In this document: in pieces, positions 18,219-26,820 of the stretch
Layout of the letters: every line of letters starts with the position of its first letter
Position numbering within the stretch: the first letter of the stretch is position 1
Origin: Coprenecus sp902388455
GTDB taxonomy: Bacteria > Bacteroidota > Bacteroidia > Bacteroidales > UBA932
Direction of reading: 5' to 3'
Length of the DNA stretch: 64,000 bases
Assembly (NCBI GenBank): GCA_963931615.1
Contig: OZ007032.1
Location: 1,240,001 to 1,304,000, forward strand
Translations under genes and position numbers: made by a program
Notes under the pieces: model-generated
The model's input: only the letters and a program-made list of their open reading frames with translations
Database searches by the model: none
What the model was told of the DNA's origin: nothing

Positions 18219-19265
18219 TTAGGCATACAGCTCGGTGAAAATCTTTCTCAGTTTCTCGCTCTCACGGAGTTCCTGGAGAGTAATCTCGGCATGGCCCTTA
18301 GTGTATCCGTTGCCTACGAGCATGGTTACGTCGCTGCCGACACCCTCTGCTCCGAGAGCCGCCTTCGTAAAGCTGGTGGCCATGGAGAAGAAGTAAACCA
18401 GACCTGTATCCTTGGTGCAGAGAATCGAAGTCATCTCGGTGTCGGGGATGTTGACGTTGTTGATGGTGATGTCGCACATCTGACCGCCGGTGAGCTCCTC
18501 TATCTTCTCGAGTACGGGAACGGGCTGGGTGGCGTCAGCGGAGAATACATAGTCGCAGAATCCGAGATCCTGTAGTCTCTTGGTGCTCTTCTCGCTGTGG
18601 CACAGGCCGATTACCTTACCGGTCACACCGGCGCGTTTCTTGGCCTCATAGCAGCAGAGCATTCCGGACTTGCCGCCGGCACCGATGATCAGGACGGTGT
18701 CTCCTGGCTTTACAAGCTTGGCAGTCTGGGCGGGAGCACCGGCTACGTCGAGTGCGGAGAGAGCGAGCTTCTCGGGCAGGTCTGCAGGAATCTTGGCGTA
18801 GATACCGCTCTCGAAGAGGATGGCCTTGCCGTCGATGTCCACCTGGTCCACATCGGCACGTATCTCCTTAATCTTGTCGATACGCAGAGGTGTGAGAGAC
18901 AGGGATACGAGGGTAGCGATCTTGTCGCCTACCTTGAGATCGATCTTGTCCTTGAGGGCATCGCCGATCTGCTCGACAGTACCGAGGAGCATTCCGCCAG
19001 AGCCAGTCCAGGGATTGCGGTGCTTGCCCTGCTTTGCAACGATGTCGAACATGATTTCCTTGATCTTCTCGGGATCGCCGCCTGCTCTGTTGGATATATC
19101 GGTGAAGGAAGCAGAGTCGATGTTGAGAGTCTGTACATCGATGAGGATCTCGTTGTCATAGATCTCATCCATGTTGTTGTCCAGCTTGTTTGCGGGCTGA
19201 GGGAGGACTCCCTTGGGTTCGAGTACTCTGTGAATTCCGTATTTGTTTCCGTGTTTCTGTGCCAT
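18219..19265 (-). CDS. kdd: L-erythro-3,5-diaminohexanoate dehydrogenase
   Basis: Oxidatively deaminates 3,5-diaminohexanoate to 5-amino-3-oxohexanoate with NAD(P). The 348-residue protein begins with the typical KYGIHRVLEPKGVLPQPANK. It has the nucleotide-binding loop VLIIGAGGKSGML in its middle and 'DITINNVNIPDTEMTSIL' near the C-terminus. It is encoded between kce and kamA with short spacers (51 and 11 bp). Confidence 0.94.
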   Translation of the reverse strand: MAQKHGNKYGIHRVLEPKGVLPQPANKLDNNMDEIYDNEILIDVQTLNIDSASFTDISNRAGGDPEKIKEIMFDIVAKQGKHRNPWTGSGGMLLGTVEQIGDALKDKIDLKVGDKIATLVSLSLTPLRIDKIKEIRADVDQVDIDGKAILFESGIYAKIPADLPEKLALSALDVAGAPAQTAKLVKPGDTVLIIGAGGKSGMLCCYEAKKRAGVTGKVIGLCHSEKSTKRLQDLGFCDYVFSADATQPVPVLEKIEELTGGQMCDITINNVNIPDTEMTSILCTKDTGLVYFFSMATSFTKAALGAEGVGSDVTMLVGNGYTKGHAEITLQELRESEKLRKIFTELYA

Positions 19266-19316
19266 AATATTTTGATTTTAAGATAGTTGATTATTGTTAT
19301 TTAAATTATTGACTTA

Positions 19317-20144
19317 TTATTGGAGAGGCTTGAGGGACAGTATCTGACGGGCCTCTGCGGGGGTAGCGATGTCACGTCCGAACTCGCGGGCGATGCGGAC
19401 CACCTTTTCCACCAACTCGCCGTTGGAGCGGGCCAGGACTCCCTTGCTCAGGTACACATTGTCCTCGAAACCTACCCTCACGTGACCGCCGTCGATGATG
19501 GCTGCTGCGGCCAGAGGGAACTCGTAGCGGCCTATGCCCGCTACCGTATAGGTGGCGTCAGAGGGAATGCTGCCGCGCAGGAAAACGAAGTCGCGGAGCT
19601 CGCCGCCGATACCTCCGTTGACACCCATGACGAAGTCAAAGTGCATGGGGGCCTGGATGAATCCCTTGCGGTGCAGCCTGAGGGCCATGTCGATCATAGA
19701 CTTGTCGAAGACTTCGAGCTCAGGTTTGATACCGCGCTCTATCATCCTCTGTCCAAAATACTTGATAGTGTTCTCCGTGTTCTCGAAAATGTCGTCTCCG
19801 CCGAAGTTCAGAGTACCGCAGTCGAGGGTAGCCATCTCGGGCAGCAGCTCGGTGGGCTGCAGTCTCTCGTCATTGGTCATGCCCACAGCTCCTCCTGTAG
19901 AGGGCTGGATGATGACATCGGGACACTCTTTCCTGATAGCGTCGATGATGACTTTGAAACGGTCCTTGCTCTGAGTGGGGGTACCGTCATCCTCACGCAC
20001 ATGAAGGTGGATGAGGGAGGCGCCGGCATTATAGGCCGACTTGGCCTCTCGTACACACTCCTCTACGGTGTAAGGTACCGCGGGATTGTGCTCCTTGAGC
20101 ACTTCCGCACCGCATATCGCGGCCGTGATTATCAATTTTTCCAT
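19317..20144 (-). CDS. kce: 3-keto-5-aminohexanoate cleavage enzyme
   Basis: Reacts 5-amino-3-oxohexanoate with acetyl-CoA to give acetoacetate and 3-aminobutyryl-CoA. The 275-residue TIM barrel (former DUF849) has the Zn ligands His46 and His48 in SLIHLHVRED, plus 'IIQPSTGGAVGM' and 'LDCGTLNFGGDDIFENT'. The context (kal before it, kdd after it) matches Fusobacterium and Cloacimonas lysine clusters, so its function can be assigned more safely than for a lone DUF849 protein. Confidence 0.95.
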   Translation of the reverse strand: MEKLIITAAICGAEVLKEHNPAVPYTVEECVREAKSAYNAGASLIHLHVREDDGTPTQSKDRFKVIIDAIRKECPDVIIQPSTGGAVGMTNDERLQPTELLPEMATLDCGTLNFGGDDIFENTENTIKYFGQRMIERGIKPELEVFDKSMIDMALRLHRKGFIQAPMHFDFVMGVNGGIGGELRDFVFLRGSIPSDATYTVAGIGRYEFPLAAAAIIDGGHVRVGFEDNVYLSKGVLARSNGELVEKVVRIAREFGRDIATPAEARQILSLKPLQ

Positions 20145-20170
20145 AAGATAGTGATGAATTGTCCGTCAAA

Positions 20171-20560
20171 TTACTGCTTTCTCTGGCATTTCTTGGGCAC
20201 CACGCAGGTACCGCTGGCGCGGCAGACCACTATCGGCTCAGCGAGCACGTCAGCCGCTGAGTCGGATATATCCGGTCTGGGAGCTATCACCTTGCGGGCC
20301 TCGAAGACCATCTTGCGGGAAGTGTTGCCCACCGATACGATCTCACCCTCGGCCTCGATGTAGTCCCCGGCATACACCGGAGCCATGAACTCCACGTTGT
20401 CGTAAGCCTTGAAGAGACCTTCGTCGCCATCATTGATTATGAGCAGCTCTGTAGCCACGTCCCCGAAAAGCTGAAGCATCTTGGCTCCATCCACGAGATT
20501 GCCGCCGTAGTGAGCATCATGGCAGCTCATGCGCATGCGGATAAGAGATTTCACGCCCAT
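20171..20560 (-). CDS. kal: 3-aminobutyryl-CoA ammonia-lyase
   Basis: A 129-residue hot-dog-fold enzyme that removes ammonia from 3-aminobutyryl-CoA to form crotonyl-CoA. 'MRMSCHDAHYGGNLVDGAKM' followed by 'GDVATELLI' and 'VEFMAPVYAGDYIEAEGEI' are family features; the C-terminus is basic. It starts two bases after atoD, so it should be translationally coupled. Confidence 0.93.
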   Translation of the reverse strand: MGVKSLIRMRMSCHDAHYGGNLVDGAKMLQLFGDVATELLIINDGDEGLFKAYDNVEFMAPVYAGDYIEAEGEIVSVGNTSRKMVFEARKVIAPRPDISDSAADVLAEPIVVCRASGTCVVPKKCQRKQ

Positions 20561-20562
20561 GA

Positions 20563-21213
20563 CTACCTCCTTTTATAGATATAGTTCACGAATATGCCGG
20601 GGGTGTGCACGGCCTCCGGTGCTATCTCCCCTACAGGCACCACTTTCTCGGCCTCTACGATCACGAGGTCGGCGGCCATGGCCATCACGGGGTTGAAGTT
20701 CTGGGTCGTACCCTTGTACACAAGATTACCGGACTCATCGGCAATGGAGGCTCCCAGAAGCGCGATATCGGCACCAAGAGGCTTCTCCAGCAGATAGTCC
20801 TTGCCGTCCACGTTGACGACAGGCTTGCCCTCGGCTACGAGGGTTCCCATACCGGTGGTGGTAAGGACTCCTCCAAGCCCAGCGCCCTTTGCCCTGATTC
20901 TCTCGGCCAGAGTACCCTGAGGAGAGAACTCGACCTCGAGCTCACCGGCGTTCATCTGATTGCCGGTCTCGGGATTGGTTCCGACATGGGATACGATGAG
21001 TTTTTTAATCTGTTTGTTTACTACCAGCTTTCCCAGAGACTTGTCGGGGAATGCAGTGTCATTGCAGATGACAGTCAGGTTCTTGACTCCGCTCTCTGCG
21101 AGAGCGTCCATGATCTGCAGAGGGGCTCCGACGCCCAGAAATCCGCCGACCATGACGGTCATGCCGTCCTTAACATAAGAAACGGCCTGCTCCAGTGTTA
21201 TTTCCTTTTTCAT
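20563..21213 (-). CDS. atoD: CoA-transferase subunit A (butyryl-CoA:acetoacetate type)
   Basis: Alpha subunit of the class I CoA-transferase whose beta subunit is encoded at 11612-12271. The CoA-binding motif VMVGGFLGVGAPLQIMDAL is near the N-terminus. The segments around VSHVGTNPETGNQMNAGELE and RAKGAGLGGVLTTTGMGT are typical. The ATG at 21213 (MKKEITLEQAV) fits the family; an 11-codon upstream extension would reach toward the promoter. It is the first gene of the lysine operon, with a well-formed promoter about 30 bp before it. Confidence 0.92.
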   Translation of the reverse strand: MKKEITLEQAVSYVKDGMTVMVGGFLGVGAPLQIMDALAESGVKNLTVICNDTAFPDKSLGKLVVNKQIKKLIVSHVGTNPETGNQMNAGELEVEFSPQGTLAERIRAKGAGLGGVLTTTGMGTLVAEGKPVVNVDGKDYLLEKPLGADIALLGASIADESGNLVYKGTTQNFNPVMAMAADLVIVEAEKVVPVGEIAPEAVHTPGIFVNYIYKRR

Positions 21214-21243
21214 CAAAGATAGTTTTAGTAAAATTCTAATTAG

Positions 21244-21275
21244 CAAATGTAATAAAAGTTAAGTAAATTTGCCAA
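21244..21275 (-). promoter_or_regulatory. Promoter of the lysine fermentation operon
   Basis: On the minus strand, TTG (21275-21273), a 21-bp spacer and TACATTTG (21251-21244) match the -33/-7 consensus. The expected start of transcription gives a leader of about 25 nt before the atoD ATG. It overlaps the divergent mscS -7 element. Confidence 0.65.
21264..21271 (+). promoter_or_regulatory. -7 promoter element (TAAATTTG) of the mscS gene
   Basis: TAAATTTG on the plus strand lies about 40 bp before the mscS ATG and inside the spacer of the divergent lysine operon promoter, so the two polymerases should compete. The -33 box is weak: only TTAG is found at 21240-21243. Confidence 0.5.
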
Positions 21276-21311
21276 TAAAATTACAATTATTAATCACAAA
21301 CAGCTACCACT

Positions 21312-22226
21312 ATGTTGCCGCAAATAGACATCAAGCCAGACCCGTCAGATACACTGGCCATGGAAATCAGCGAAGTAATCCATAAAGTCTCTACCATGAG
21401 CGGTCACGAAATCTGGACATCCGTGGCCGACACTGTCATCAAATGGGGCCTGAAAGTTCTTGCCGCCCTTCTTATCTACCTGGCAGGAGCCTGGCTGATA
21501 CGCAGGATCAGGAAAATGCTCCGCAAGGTCTTCACCCGACGCAAAGTCGAGCCTTCCCTGACATCCTTCATTATCAGCTTCGTGAACATATCCCTGACCG
21601 TACTGCTGTTTGTTGTCGTCGTCACCATCCTCGGAGTACCCGCCAGCACCTTCGCCGCCCTGCTGGCTGCCGGAGGTCTTGCCGTAGGCATGGCACTCAG
21701 CGGCACCCTCCAGAATTTTGCCGGAGGCGTGATGATACTGCTGTTCAAGCCATTCAAGGTGGGAGACTATATCGAGGCAGGCGGCTACAGCGGCACCGTG
21801 GATGCCATAAACATCACCTCCACCCAGATTCATACTCCTGACAACAAGATAGTGTTCCTGCCCAACGGCAACCTGGCCAACAACAGCATCCAGAACAACA
21901 CCGCCTCCGATATCCGCCGCGTGGAATGGAATATAGGAATATCCTATGGGGACGATGTCGGAAAGGGCATTGAACTGCTTCAGAAATACCTTGGAGAGGA
22001 TTCGAGGGTATTGAAGGGACCGGAAGCTCCGGATGCACCGTTCGCCGCACTGTCACAACTTGGGGACAGCGCCATAGTCCTGACTGCAAGAGCCTGGACC
22101 CACGGTACTGACTACTGGGGACTTTTCTACGACATCAACCGGAAAATATACGAGGACTTCCCTAAGCAGGGTCTGAGTTTCCCGTTCCCGCAGCTTGATG
22201 TACACGTGCGGAACGTACAGGATTAG
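21312..22226 (+). CDS. mscS: MscS-family mechanosensitive ion channel
   Basis: A 304-residue small-conductance mechanosensitive channel. After a soluble N-terminus come hydrophobic helices. The pore helix is rich in Gly/Ala ('TFAALLAAGGLAVGMALSGTLQNFAGG'-type, spanning about residues 115-140), and the cytoplasmic beta domain has 'KPFKVGDYIEAGGYSGTV' and 'LPNGNLANNSI'. It opens under membrane tension to release solutes. It is divergent from the lysine operon, and its 3' end overlaps the end of the convergent acyltransferase gene by 65 bp. Confidence 0.93.
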   Translation: MLPQIDIKPDPSDTLAMEISEVIHKVSTMSGHEIWTSVADTVIKWGLKVLAALLIYLAGAWLIRRIRKMLRKVFTRRKVEPSLTSFIISFVNISLTVLLFVVVVTILGVPASTFAALLAAGGLAVGMALSGTLQNFAGGVMILLFKPFKVGDYIEAGGYSGTVDAINITSTQIHTPDNKIVFLPNGNLANNSIQNNTASDIRRVEWNIGISYGDDVGKGIELLQKYLGEDSRVLKGPEAPDAPFAALSQLGDSAIVLTARAWTHGTDYWGLFYDINRKIYEDFPKQGLSFPFPQLDVHVRNVQD

Positions 22227-23343
22227 CATAGATTGAGAGGAATATCTCCCTCAGCTCATCCTTATCCATATCAGGGTCTTTCTCCACTATGGCGGAAAGG
22301 CCCTTTTCCATGCGTCCTATGAAAGCCTCCCTTGCCTCCGGAGCATAACGGTCCTCACTGGCCGTATTTCCCTCCAGGATGTCCAGAGCGATGTAGTTGG
22401 TGTCCCAGAGCCTGTAATTGGAGCATATACGACTGTCAATCAAGGACGCCAGAGCCCTAAACCGGTCATTCTTGCCCTGAGCTGCACAGGAAGCAATGTC
22501 GCCCTCTGTCAGCGCCGGGCAGAAGCAGAAGGCTATTCCGCCCTTGTCCTGGGTCACACCTGTAATGATGCTGTGAGTGTCCTCTCCGGGCTTCTTGACG
22601 TACTGTCCGCGCCGGGTGATATAAAGCTCCCTGGCTTTAAGGAAGTCGCAGGGTTCCAACTGGTAGGATATGACGAAAGGCAGTACCGATATCTCAAGGA
22701 AATCTTTGACAAAGTCCCCTGCCCCGCTCATGTCCAGCATCTTAAGCACACCCTGACTGGTTGCGTCGCATCCGTCTTTGGAGCGTCCGTTTCTCTGGGC
22801 AATCCACACCGAACAGCGGCCCGAGGATATATTCTCCCGCATGTAGGAGGACAGCAGGGCCGAGGCCATGTACTTCTCTCTGGGATTGCCCCCGCGGACT
22901 ACCTTGATCATCCGGTTGGAGCGGAAGATGTCCTCTATCAGGGAGTTGGCTATGAGATTGTCCCCCACTGCAATCTCTGTCGTGGAGACCTTGTGGTCAA
23001 AGAGTATCAGCTGCATGATGGCCGGGTCGAGGATGATATCGCGGTGATTGGACATCAGGACATGCTTGCGGCCGTCCTCCACATACTCCAGTCCCTTGAC
23101 TTCCAGAGAAGTGGATGTCTTCTGCAGAATGGAGCGTATGACTCCGGCCATTACCCGGGCCTGAAACCCGTCTATGGTGTCTATCGAGCGGATAAGAGCT
23201 CTGAGACTCTCTTCACGGTCCTCACCGGGGCCAAAGAGAAATGTGGAAAAAGCACTCAGCTCAGGAGCGTCCGCCACTCTTTTCAGGGCAATAGAGGTCT
23301 CCTGGTCAGTATAGGGTCTGATGCTGTCGTAATCCTGGTTCAT
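22162..23343 (-). CDS. 1-acyl-sn-glycerol-3-phosphate acyltransferase family protein
   Basis: A 393-residue PlsC-like acyltransferase. The catalytic motif I is NHRDIILD (the NHxxxxD box), preceded by 'GRKHVLMS'. The substrate-binding motif appears as WIAQRNGRSKDG instead of the canonical FPEGTR, as in a longer Bacteroidota subgroup. It probably acylates lysophosphatidic acid or a related lipid at the inner membrane. The ATG at 23343 overlaps the stop of the upstream M28 peptidase gene (ATGA), so the two are coupled. The 3' end overlaps mscS by 65 bp on the other strand. Confidence 0.8.
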   Translation of the reverse strand: MNQDYDSIRPYTDQETSIALKRVADAPELSAFSTFLFGPGEDREESLRALIRSIDTIDGFQARVMAGVIRSILQKTSTSLEVKGLEYVEDGRKHVLMSNHRDIILDPAIMQLILFDHKVSTTEIAVGDNLIANSLIEDIFRSNRMIKVVRGGNPREKYMASALLSSYMRENISSGRCSVWIAQRNGRSKDGCDATSQGVLKMLDMSGAGDFVKDFLEISVLPFVISYQLEPCDFLKARELYITRRGQYVKKPGEDTHSIITGVTQDKGGIAFCFCPALTEGDIASCAAQGKNDRFRALASLIDSRICSNYRLWDTNYIALDILEGNTASEDRYAPEAREAFIGRMEKGLSAIVEKDPDMDKDELREIFLSIYANPVRSARVHQAAGTGNSDPA

Positions 23344-24986
23344 CGTCTTTGATTCATAAAGCACCTCAGCAGCGAGGCAGTCAATACAGTGTATAGGAAT
23401 GCTAGGAATATCACCACGCCCAGCGCCCCCGCCGTCAATGCAGTATAGACATTATACAGGAAAGGCAGGAAGGCCATCTCCGCCAGCAGCAGGAGCGGCA
23501 GGGACATGATGTTCAGGTACAATATCACGTGGAGGATGAGTCCGGTCAGGGCACATGCGGCTGGGAATATCAGGAAGAAATTCTCCCCTGTGGTGAACAG
23601 CAGCACTCCGGACAGGACGAGCATCAGCAGGATCAGGCCCATAAGATGCTCGAAGACAAAATTTTCCGACTTGCGGGACTTGCGCAGGAAAAATACAAGA
23701 TAAGCTACGAACATTACGGCTATAAGCCCCAAAGCCAGAGCCCAGTCCCACGAAAGGAACTTCAAGGCCGTAAATGAGAAAGGTACGCCGGCAATCTTGG
23801 CGGCAGCCCAGACCGCACCTTCAGCCGCTCCTCCGGCAAGTACCCCTGTCAGCAATATCCATAAGGAGTTGAGCAGTACCTTCCCGGGCCTAACCCTGCC
23901 CAAGCCCCTGTACAATATCATAGCCAGGCAGAACATAAGCAGGACAGCGGCGTTCAATATCCAGTTCTCCGTCCGCGTGAGACAGAAGGTCTTGATTCCA
24001 GGCACAGTAAACACCACCCTGTCCTCTTGGGAACGGAAATAGTCTGTATCAGCATACGTCTTGTCTGTCAAATACTTGTGCAGCACAGGCTCCAACTGCA
24101 CGCCATAGTGTGCGACGGACTCGGGGTGAATATTGGAGAAATTGTCCCTTTCGTTATGATAGTAATGGAGGTTGTCTATGACAGAAAAATTGTATCCGGG
24201 GAAAAGCCGTTTGGCCGGGGTAAAATCGGTGAAATTGGGCATATATCTGTATATCACCGATGTAAGTGAATAGGTATAGGGCATCCGGGCATTCTCCACA
24301 TAGAAATCCATCAGAGCGGCATTGCCCCGGGATGTCTCGAACAGCAGGGCCGGTCCCTTCACTCCACGGGCCTCCAGGTTTATCAGAAGTCCCACCCTGT
24401 CAAAGAGCCTGTTATCCCTCTCCAGGGCATAACGCATCCCGTCCAGTTCGTGCTCTTCCGAGTCCGTGATGAGGATCTTCAGTCCCTGGTTCCACTCTCG
24501 GGCATAGGTCAGCGCACCGCGCGTCAGTTCCAGTATCGCGGCCAGTCCGTATCCGTCATCGGCAGCACCGTAGGAAAGTGCCTCACCGTCAGGGGTCTGC
24601 TCGGCGAATCTGGAATCCAGATGAGCCACCAGCATCAGGTAGGATTCCGAGGTGTCCCTGCCCTGAGGCTCGAACTTGCAGTAAAGATTGGCGATGTTGA
24701 GGGTTCCTCCGAACTTGCAGGGAATGGAGTCGTAGTGGAAAATCTGCGGCTTACCGCCCATATCCTCCAGTCTGTCATGAAGATACCACCTTACACGGGC
24801 CCTTTCCACAGGATGAGATATAGAGTGTGGACGGGCGGATATAAAACGGATATCCTCTACTGCACGGTCCGTGGAGAAAAGGATATTTTTCTGATTATCA
24901 GCATTTCTGTAAGTGAAAAAGCCCATAGCCGCAAAGGCTGCGGCAACTATCAGTGCGAGAGCTGTAAGGAACTGGACTTTCTTCAT
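23340..24986 (-). CDS. Membrane-bound M28-family zinc aminopeptidase
   Basis: About 548 residues: an N-terminal hydrophobic anchor, an M28 peptidase domain, then 5-7 membrane helices in the C-terminal ~200 residues. Zn-ligand segments are seen at 'LMLVAHLDSRF' (His/Asp), 'SYGAADDGYGLAAILEL' (Asp), 'LITDSEEHELDGM' (Glu-Glu) and 'FSVIDNLHYYHNERDN' (late His). It probably trims peptides outside the cytoplasm. The ATG at 24986 gives a normal signal anchor (MKKVQFLTALALIVAAAFAA) and lies about 28 bases after a strong promoter. Its stop overlaps the start of the plsC-like gene. Confidence 0.87.
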   Translation of the reverse strand: MKKVQFLTALALIVAAAFAAMGFFTYRNADNQKNILFSTDRAVEDIRFISARPHSISHPVERARVRWYLHDRLEDMGGKPQIFHYDSIPCKFGGTLNIANLYCKFEPQGRDTSESYLMLVAHLDSRFAEQTPDGEALSYGAADDGYGLAAILELTRGALTYAREWNQGLKILITDSEEHELDGMRYALERDNRLFDRVGLLINLEARGVKGPALLFETSRGNAALMDFYVENARMPYTYSLTSVIYRYMPNFTDFTPAKRLFPGYNFSVIDNLHYYHNERDNFSNIHPESVAHYGVQLEPVLHKYLTDKTYADTDYFRSQEDRVVFTVPGIKTFCLTRTENWILNAAVLLMFCLAMILYRGLGRVRPGKVLLNSLWILLTGVLAGGAAEGAVWAAAKIAGVPFSFTALKFLSWDWALALGLIAVMFVAYLVFFLRKSRKSENFVFEHLMGLILLMLVLSGVLLFTTGENFFLIFPAACALTGLILHVILYLNIMSLPLLLLAEMAFLPFLYNVYTALTAGALGVVIFLAFLYTVLTASLLRCFMNQRR

Positions 24987-25013
24987 TTCTGCGGGAAACT
25001 GGGTTTTGCTTCG

Positions 25014-25043
25014 CAAATTTAATAAAATATTTGAACTTGGCAA
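25014..25043 (-). promoter_or_regulatory. Promoter of the M28 peptidase/acyltransferase pair
   Basis: On the minus strand, TTG (25043-25041), 19 bp, and TAAATTTG (25021-25014) match the consensus, with a leader of about 20-27 nt. Confidence 0.65.
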
Positions 25044-25049
25044 GTCTAT

Positions 25050-26285
25050 TTAACGGGGAATCAGCAGCGAAGAGTCTCCGTAACTTAGAAAACGGAACCC
25101 ATGGCCCAGGGCATAGTCATACACTTTTTTCCAGTCCTCCCCGATCAGTGCGGCTATGAGCAGCAGCAGAGTACTCTTGGGCTGGTGGAAATTGGTTATG
25201 AGCCAGTCCACTACGCGGAAACGGTAAGTGGGGACTATGATTATGCGGGTGCGGCAGGTGATCCGGTCCTTTCCACGGCTCCGGGCATATTCCAGAAGGG
25301 CCTCCAGGGCCTCATTAAGGGGGATTTTACCCAGTTCCGAGGTATAGGGCACCCATTGCTCCACGGGCGACGGCTCCCAGTTCCCAGGTCCTTTTACAGC
25401 ACATTCCGCCCCTAACCAGTAGAGGGATTCGAGAGTCCGCACGCTGGTCGTTCCTACGGCTATAACCGGCTTGTTTCCTTTTATTTGTAGGATTCTATCG
25501 AGAACATCGGTCGAAATGGAGAAGGGCTCCGAATGCATGGTGTGCCCCTCTATGGCCTCGCTCTTGACCGGCAGGAAAGTTCCCGCACCCACATGCAGGC
25601 AGACATTCTCGCAGTCCAGCCCCTTCTCCTTGAGCCGGGTAAGAACCTCAGAGGTAAAATGCAGCCCGGCGGTAGGCGCGGCGACCGAGCCCCTGTAGGA
25701 GGCATAAAGCGTCTGATACCGCTCACTGTCAATACTTTCTGACTCTCGGTGCAGATATGGGGGGATGGGCACGCGGCCGCACATCTCCATCACCTTGGAA
25801 AAAGGCTCGCCGCCATCCCAGGTAAAACGCACGAGGATATTGCCCTCGGAGCCGTCCTCGAGAGCAGCCCGCAGGTTCAGGCGCTCGAGGTCAGTATTGT
25901 GGTTTTCAGGAAGATAGAGGCGGATAGGTTCGCCCTTCCACTTCTTCCGGTTGCCTACAATTGTCTTCCACACGCAGGTGGAGGTAGCGGAAAATGAAAG
26001 GTTATAATCCTCAGGATCCGACGGTTCCAGGCAGAAAATCTCTATCATGGCCCCGGTCTCTCTCCGGAAAATGAGCCTTGCGGGCACCACCTTGGTATTG
26101 TTGAAGACCATGAGGGCTCCCTCAGGCAGGTAGTCCGGAAGGGAATAGAATACTGTATGGGTTATCTCACCTTTATTATATAAAAGGAGTTTGGAGGCGT
26201 CGCGCCTCTCCGTGGGGTAGGATGCGATCCGTCCGTCGGGCAGGTCGTAGGTATAGTCGGAGATGCAGATCTGAGGTATTGCCAT
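25050..26285 (-). CDS. queA: S-adenosylmethionine:tRNA ribosyltransferase-isomerase (QueA)
   Basis: Transfers the ribose part of SAM to preQ1 at tRNA position 34 to make epoxyqueuosine. Family motifs include 'YDLPDGRIASYPTERRDASKLL', split around residue 15-35, 'FNNTKVVPARLIF', 'AAPTAGLHFTSEVLTRLK', 'LHVGAGTFLPVKSEAIEGH', 'AVGTTSVRTLES' and 'LITNFHQPKSTLLLLIAALIG'. At 411 residues it is longer than the ~350 of Escherichia coli QueA, and the extra length sits mainly in the N-terminal half (about 95-170), as in a second, longer Bacteroidota subgroup. It is a single-gene unit with its own promoter. Confidence 0.9.
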   Translation of the reverse strand: MAIPQICISDYTYDLPDGRIASYPTERRDASKLLLYNKGEITHTVFYSLPDYLPEGALMVFNNTKVVPARLIFRRETGAMIEIFCLEPSDPEDYNLSFSATSTCVWKTIVGNRKKWKGEPIRLYLPENHNTDLERLNLRAALEDGSEGNILVRFTWDGGEPFSKVMEMCGRVPIPPYLHRESESIDSERYQTLYASYRGSVAAPTAGLHFTSEVLTRLKEKGLDCENVCLHVGAGTFLPVKSEAIEGHTMHSEPFSISTDVLDRILQIKGNKPVIAVGTTSVRTLESLYWLGAECAVKGPGNWEPSPVEQWVPYTSELGKIPLNEALEALLEYARSRGKDRITCRTRIIIVPTYRFRVVDWLITNFHQPKSTLLLLIAALIGEDWKKVYDYALGHGFRFLSYGDSSLLIPR

Positions 26286-26324
26286 ATTTTAATGTTTTCG
26301 GGCGATTTTACGCACTTGCGGCGG

Positions 26325-26354
26325 CAAATCTATATAATATCCCGATGAAGTCAA
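26325..26354 (-). promoter_or_regulatory. Promoter of queA
   Basis: On the minus strand, TTG (26354-26352), a 19-bp spacer and TAGATTTG (26332-26325) fit the consensus. The leader is about 33 nt. Confidence 0.65.
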
Positions 26355-26737
26355 AATAAACGTTTTTTACAAATTGTTTACAAAAGTTAATTACAATATT
26401 GCTCACCCTGGGTTATACAGATGTAAACGAGACAAATACAACATTCAACATCCTGCATAAGTGGTGTAATTTGTATAATAAAACTTTTTTATAAAGTCGT
26501 TTTTAAGTATATAAATTCTGAATAACCAGTAAATTAACCTCTATTATATAAAGTAGATTCGATATGTTTTACGACATTTTATGGCTTTGATGAGTAAAAA
26601 CGGCCTGCCCAGAGCGTCATATTTTAGAATAATGGCTTCTCAACCAGTTAATTGCACTATATTATATCAATTTTTAAAGGAAATTGTCCGTTATTTTCAT
26701 GATATTGATATTCAGATAGATTTCTCTTACGCTTCTA

Positions 26738-26782
26738 TTTGTTTACATTTGTTTCCTCCTCTTTGTATGATTTTGTAAACAA
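26738..26782. promoter_or_regulatory. Paired inverted operator-like sites before the XRE regulator gene
   Basis: TTTGTTTACA (26738-26747) and TGTAAACAA (26774-26782) are inverted copies about 36 bp apart, just upstream of the -7 element at 26792. They are good candidates for autoregulation by the adjacent XRE protein, though this is inference from position. Confidence 0.4.
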
Positions 26783-26791
26783 TATTTTATA

Positions 26792-26799
26792 TACATTTG
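26792..26799 (+). promoter_or_regulatory. -7 promoter element (TACATTTG) of the XRE regulator gene
   Basis: TACATTTG lies 21 bases before the ATG at 26821. TTG triplets upstream are at non-ideal spacing (16 and 26 bp). Confidence 0.5.
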
Positions 26800-26820
26800 T
26801 AAAAATTTAAATTCACAATA

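Larger units (their letters stand above)
26286..26820. other. AT-rich intergenic region with repeated GTTTAC/GTAAAC sites
   Basis: This 535-bp gap is much more AT-rich than its surroundings. It holds the queA promoter at its left end and a -7 element for the regulator gene at its right end. Four copies of the core GTTTAC or its complement are present: TTGTTTACAA (26374-26383), TGTAAAC (26422-26428), TTTGTTTACA (26738-26747) and TGTAAACAA (26774-26782). A 65-codon frame at 26581-26778 has no family resemblance or promoter and is not called. Confidence 0.5.

Noticed and set aside
26581..26778. 65-codon frame in the AT-rich gap before the XRE gene
   Set aside because: No family features, no promoter match and low-complexity AT-rich DNA; probably chance.
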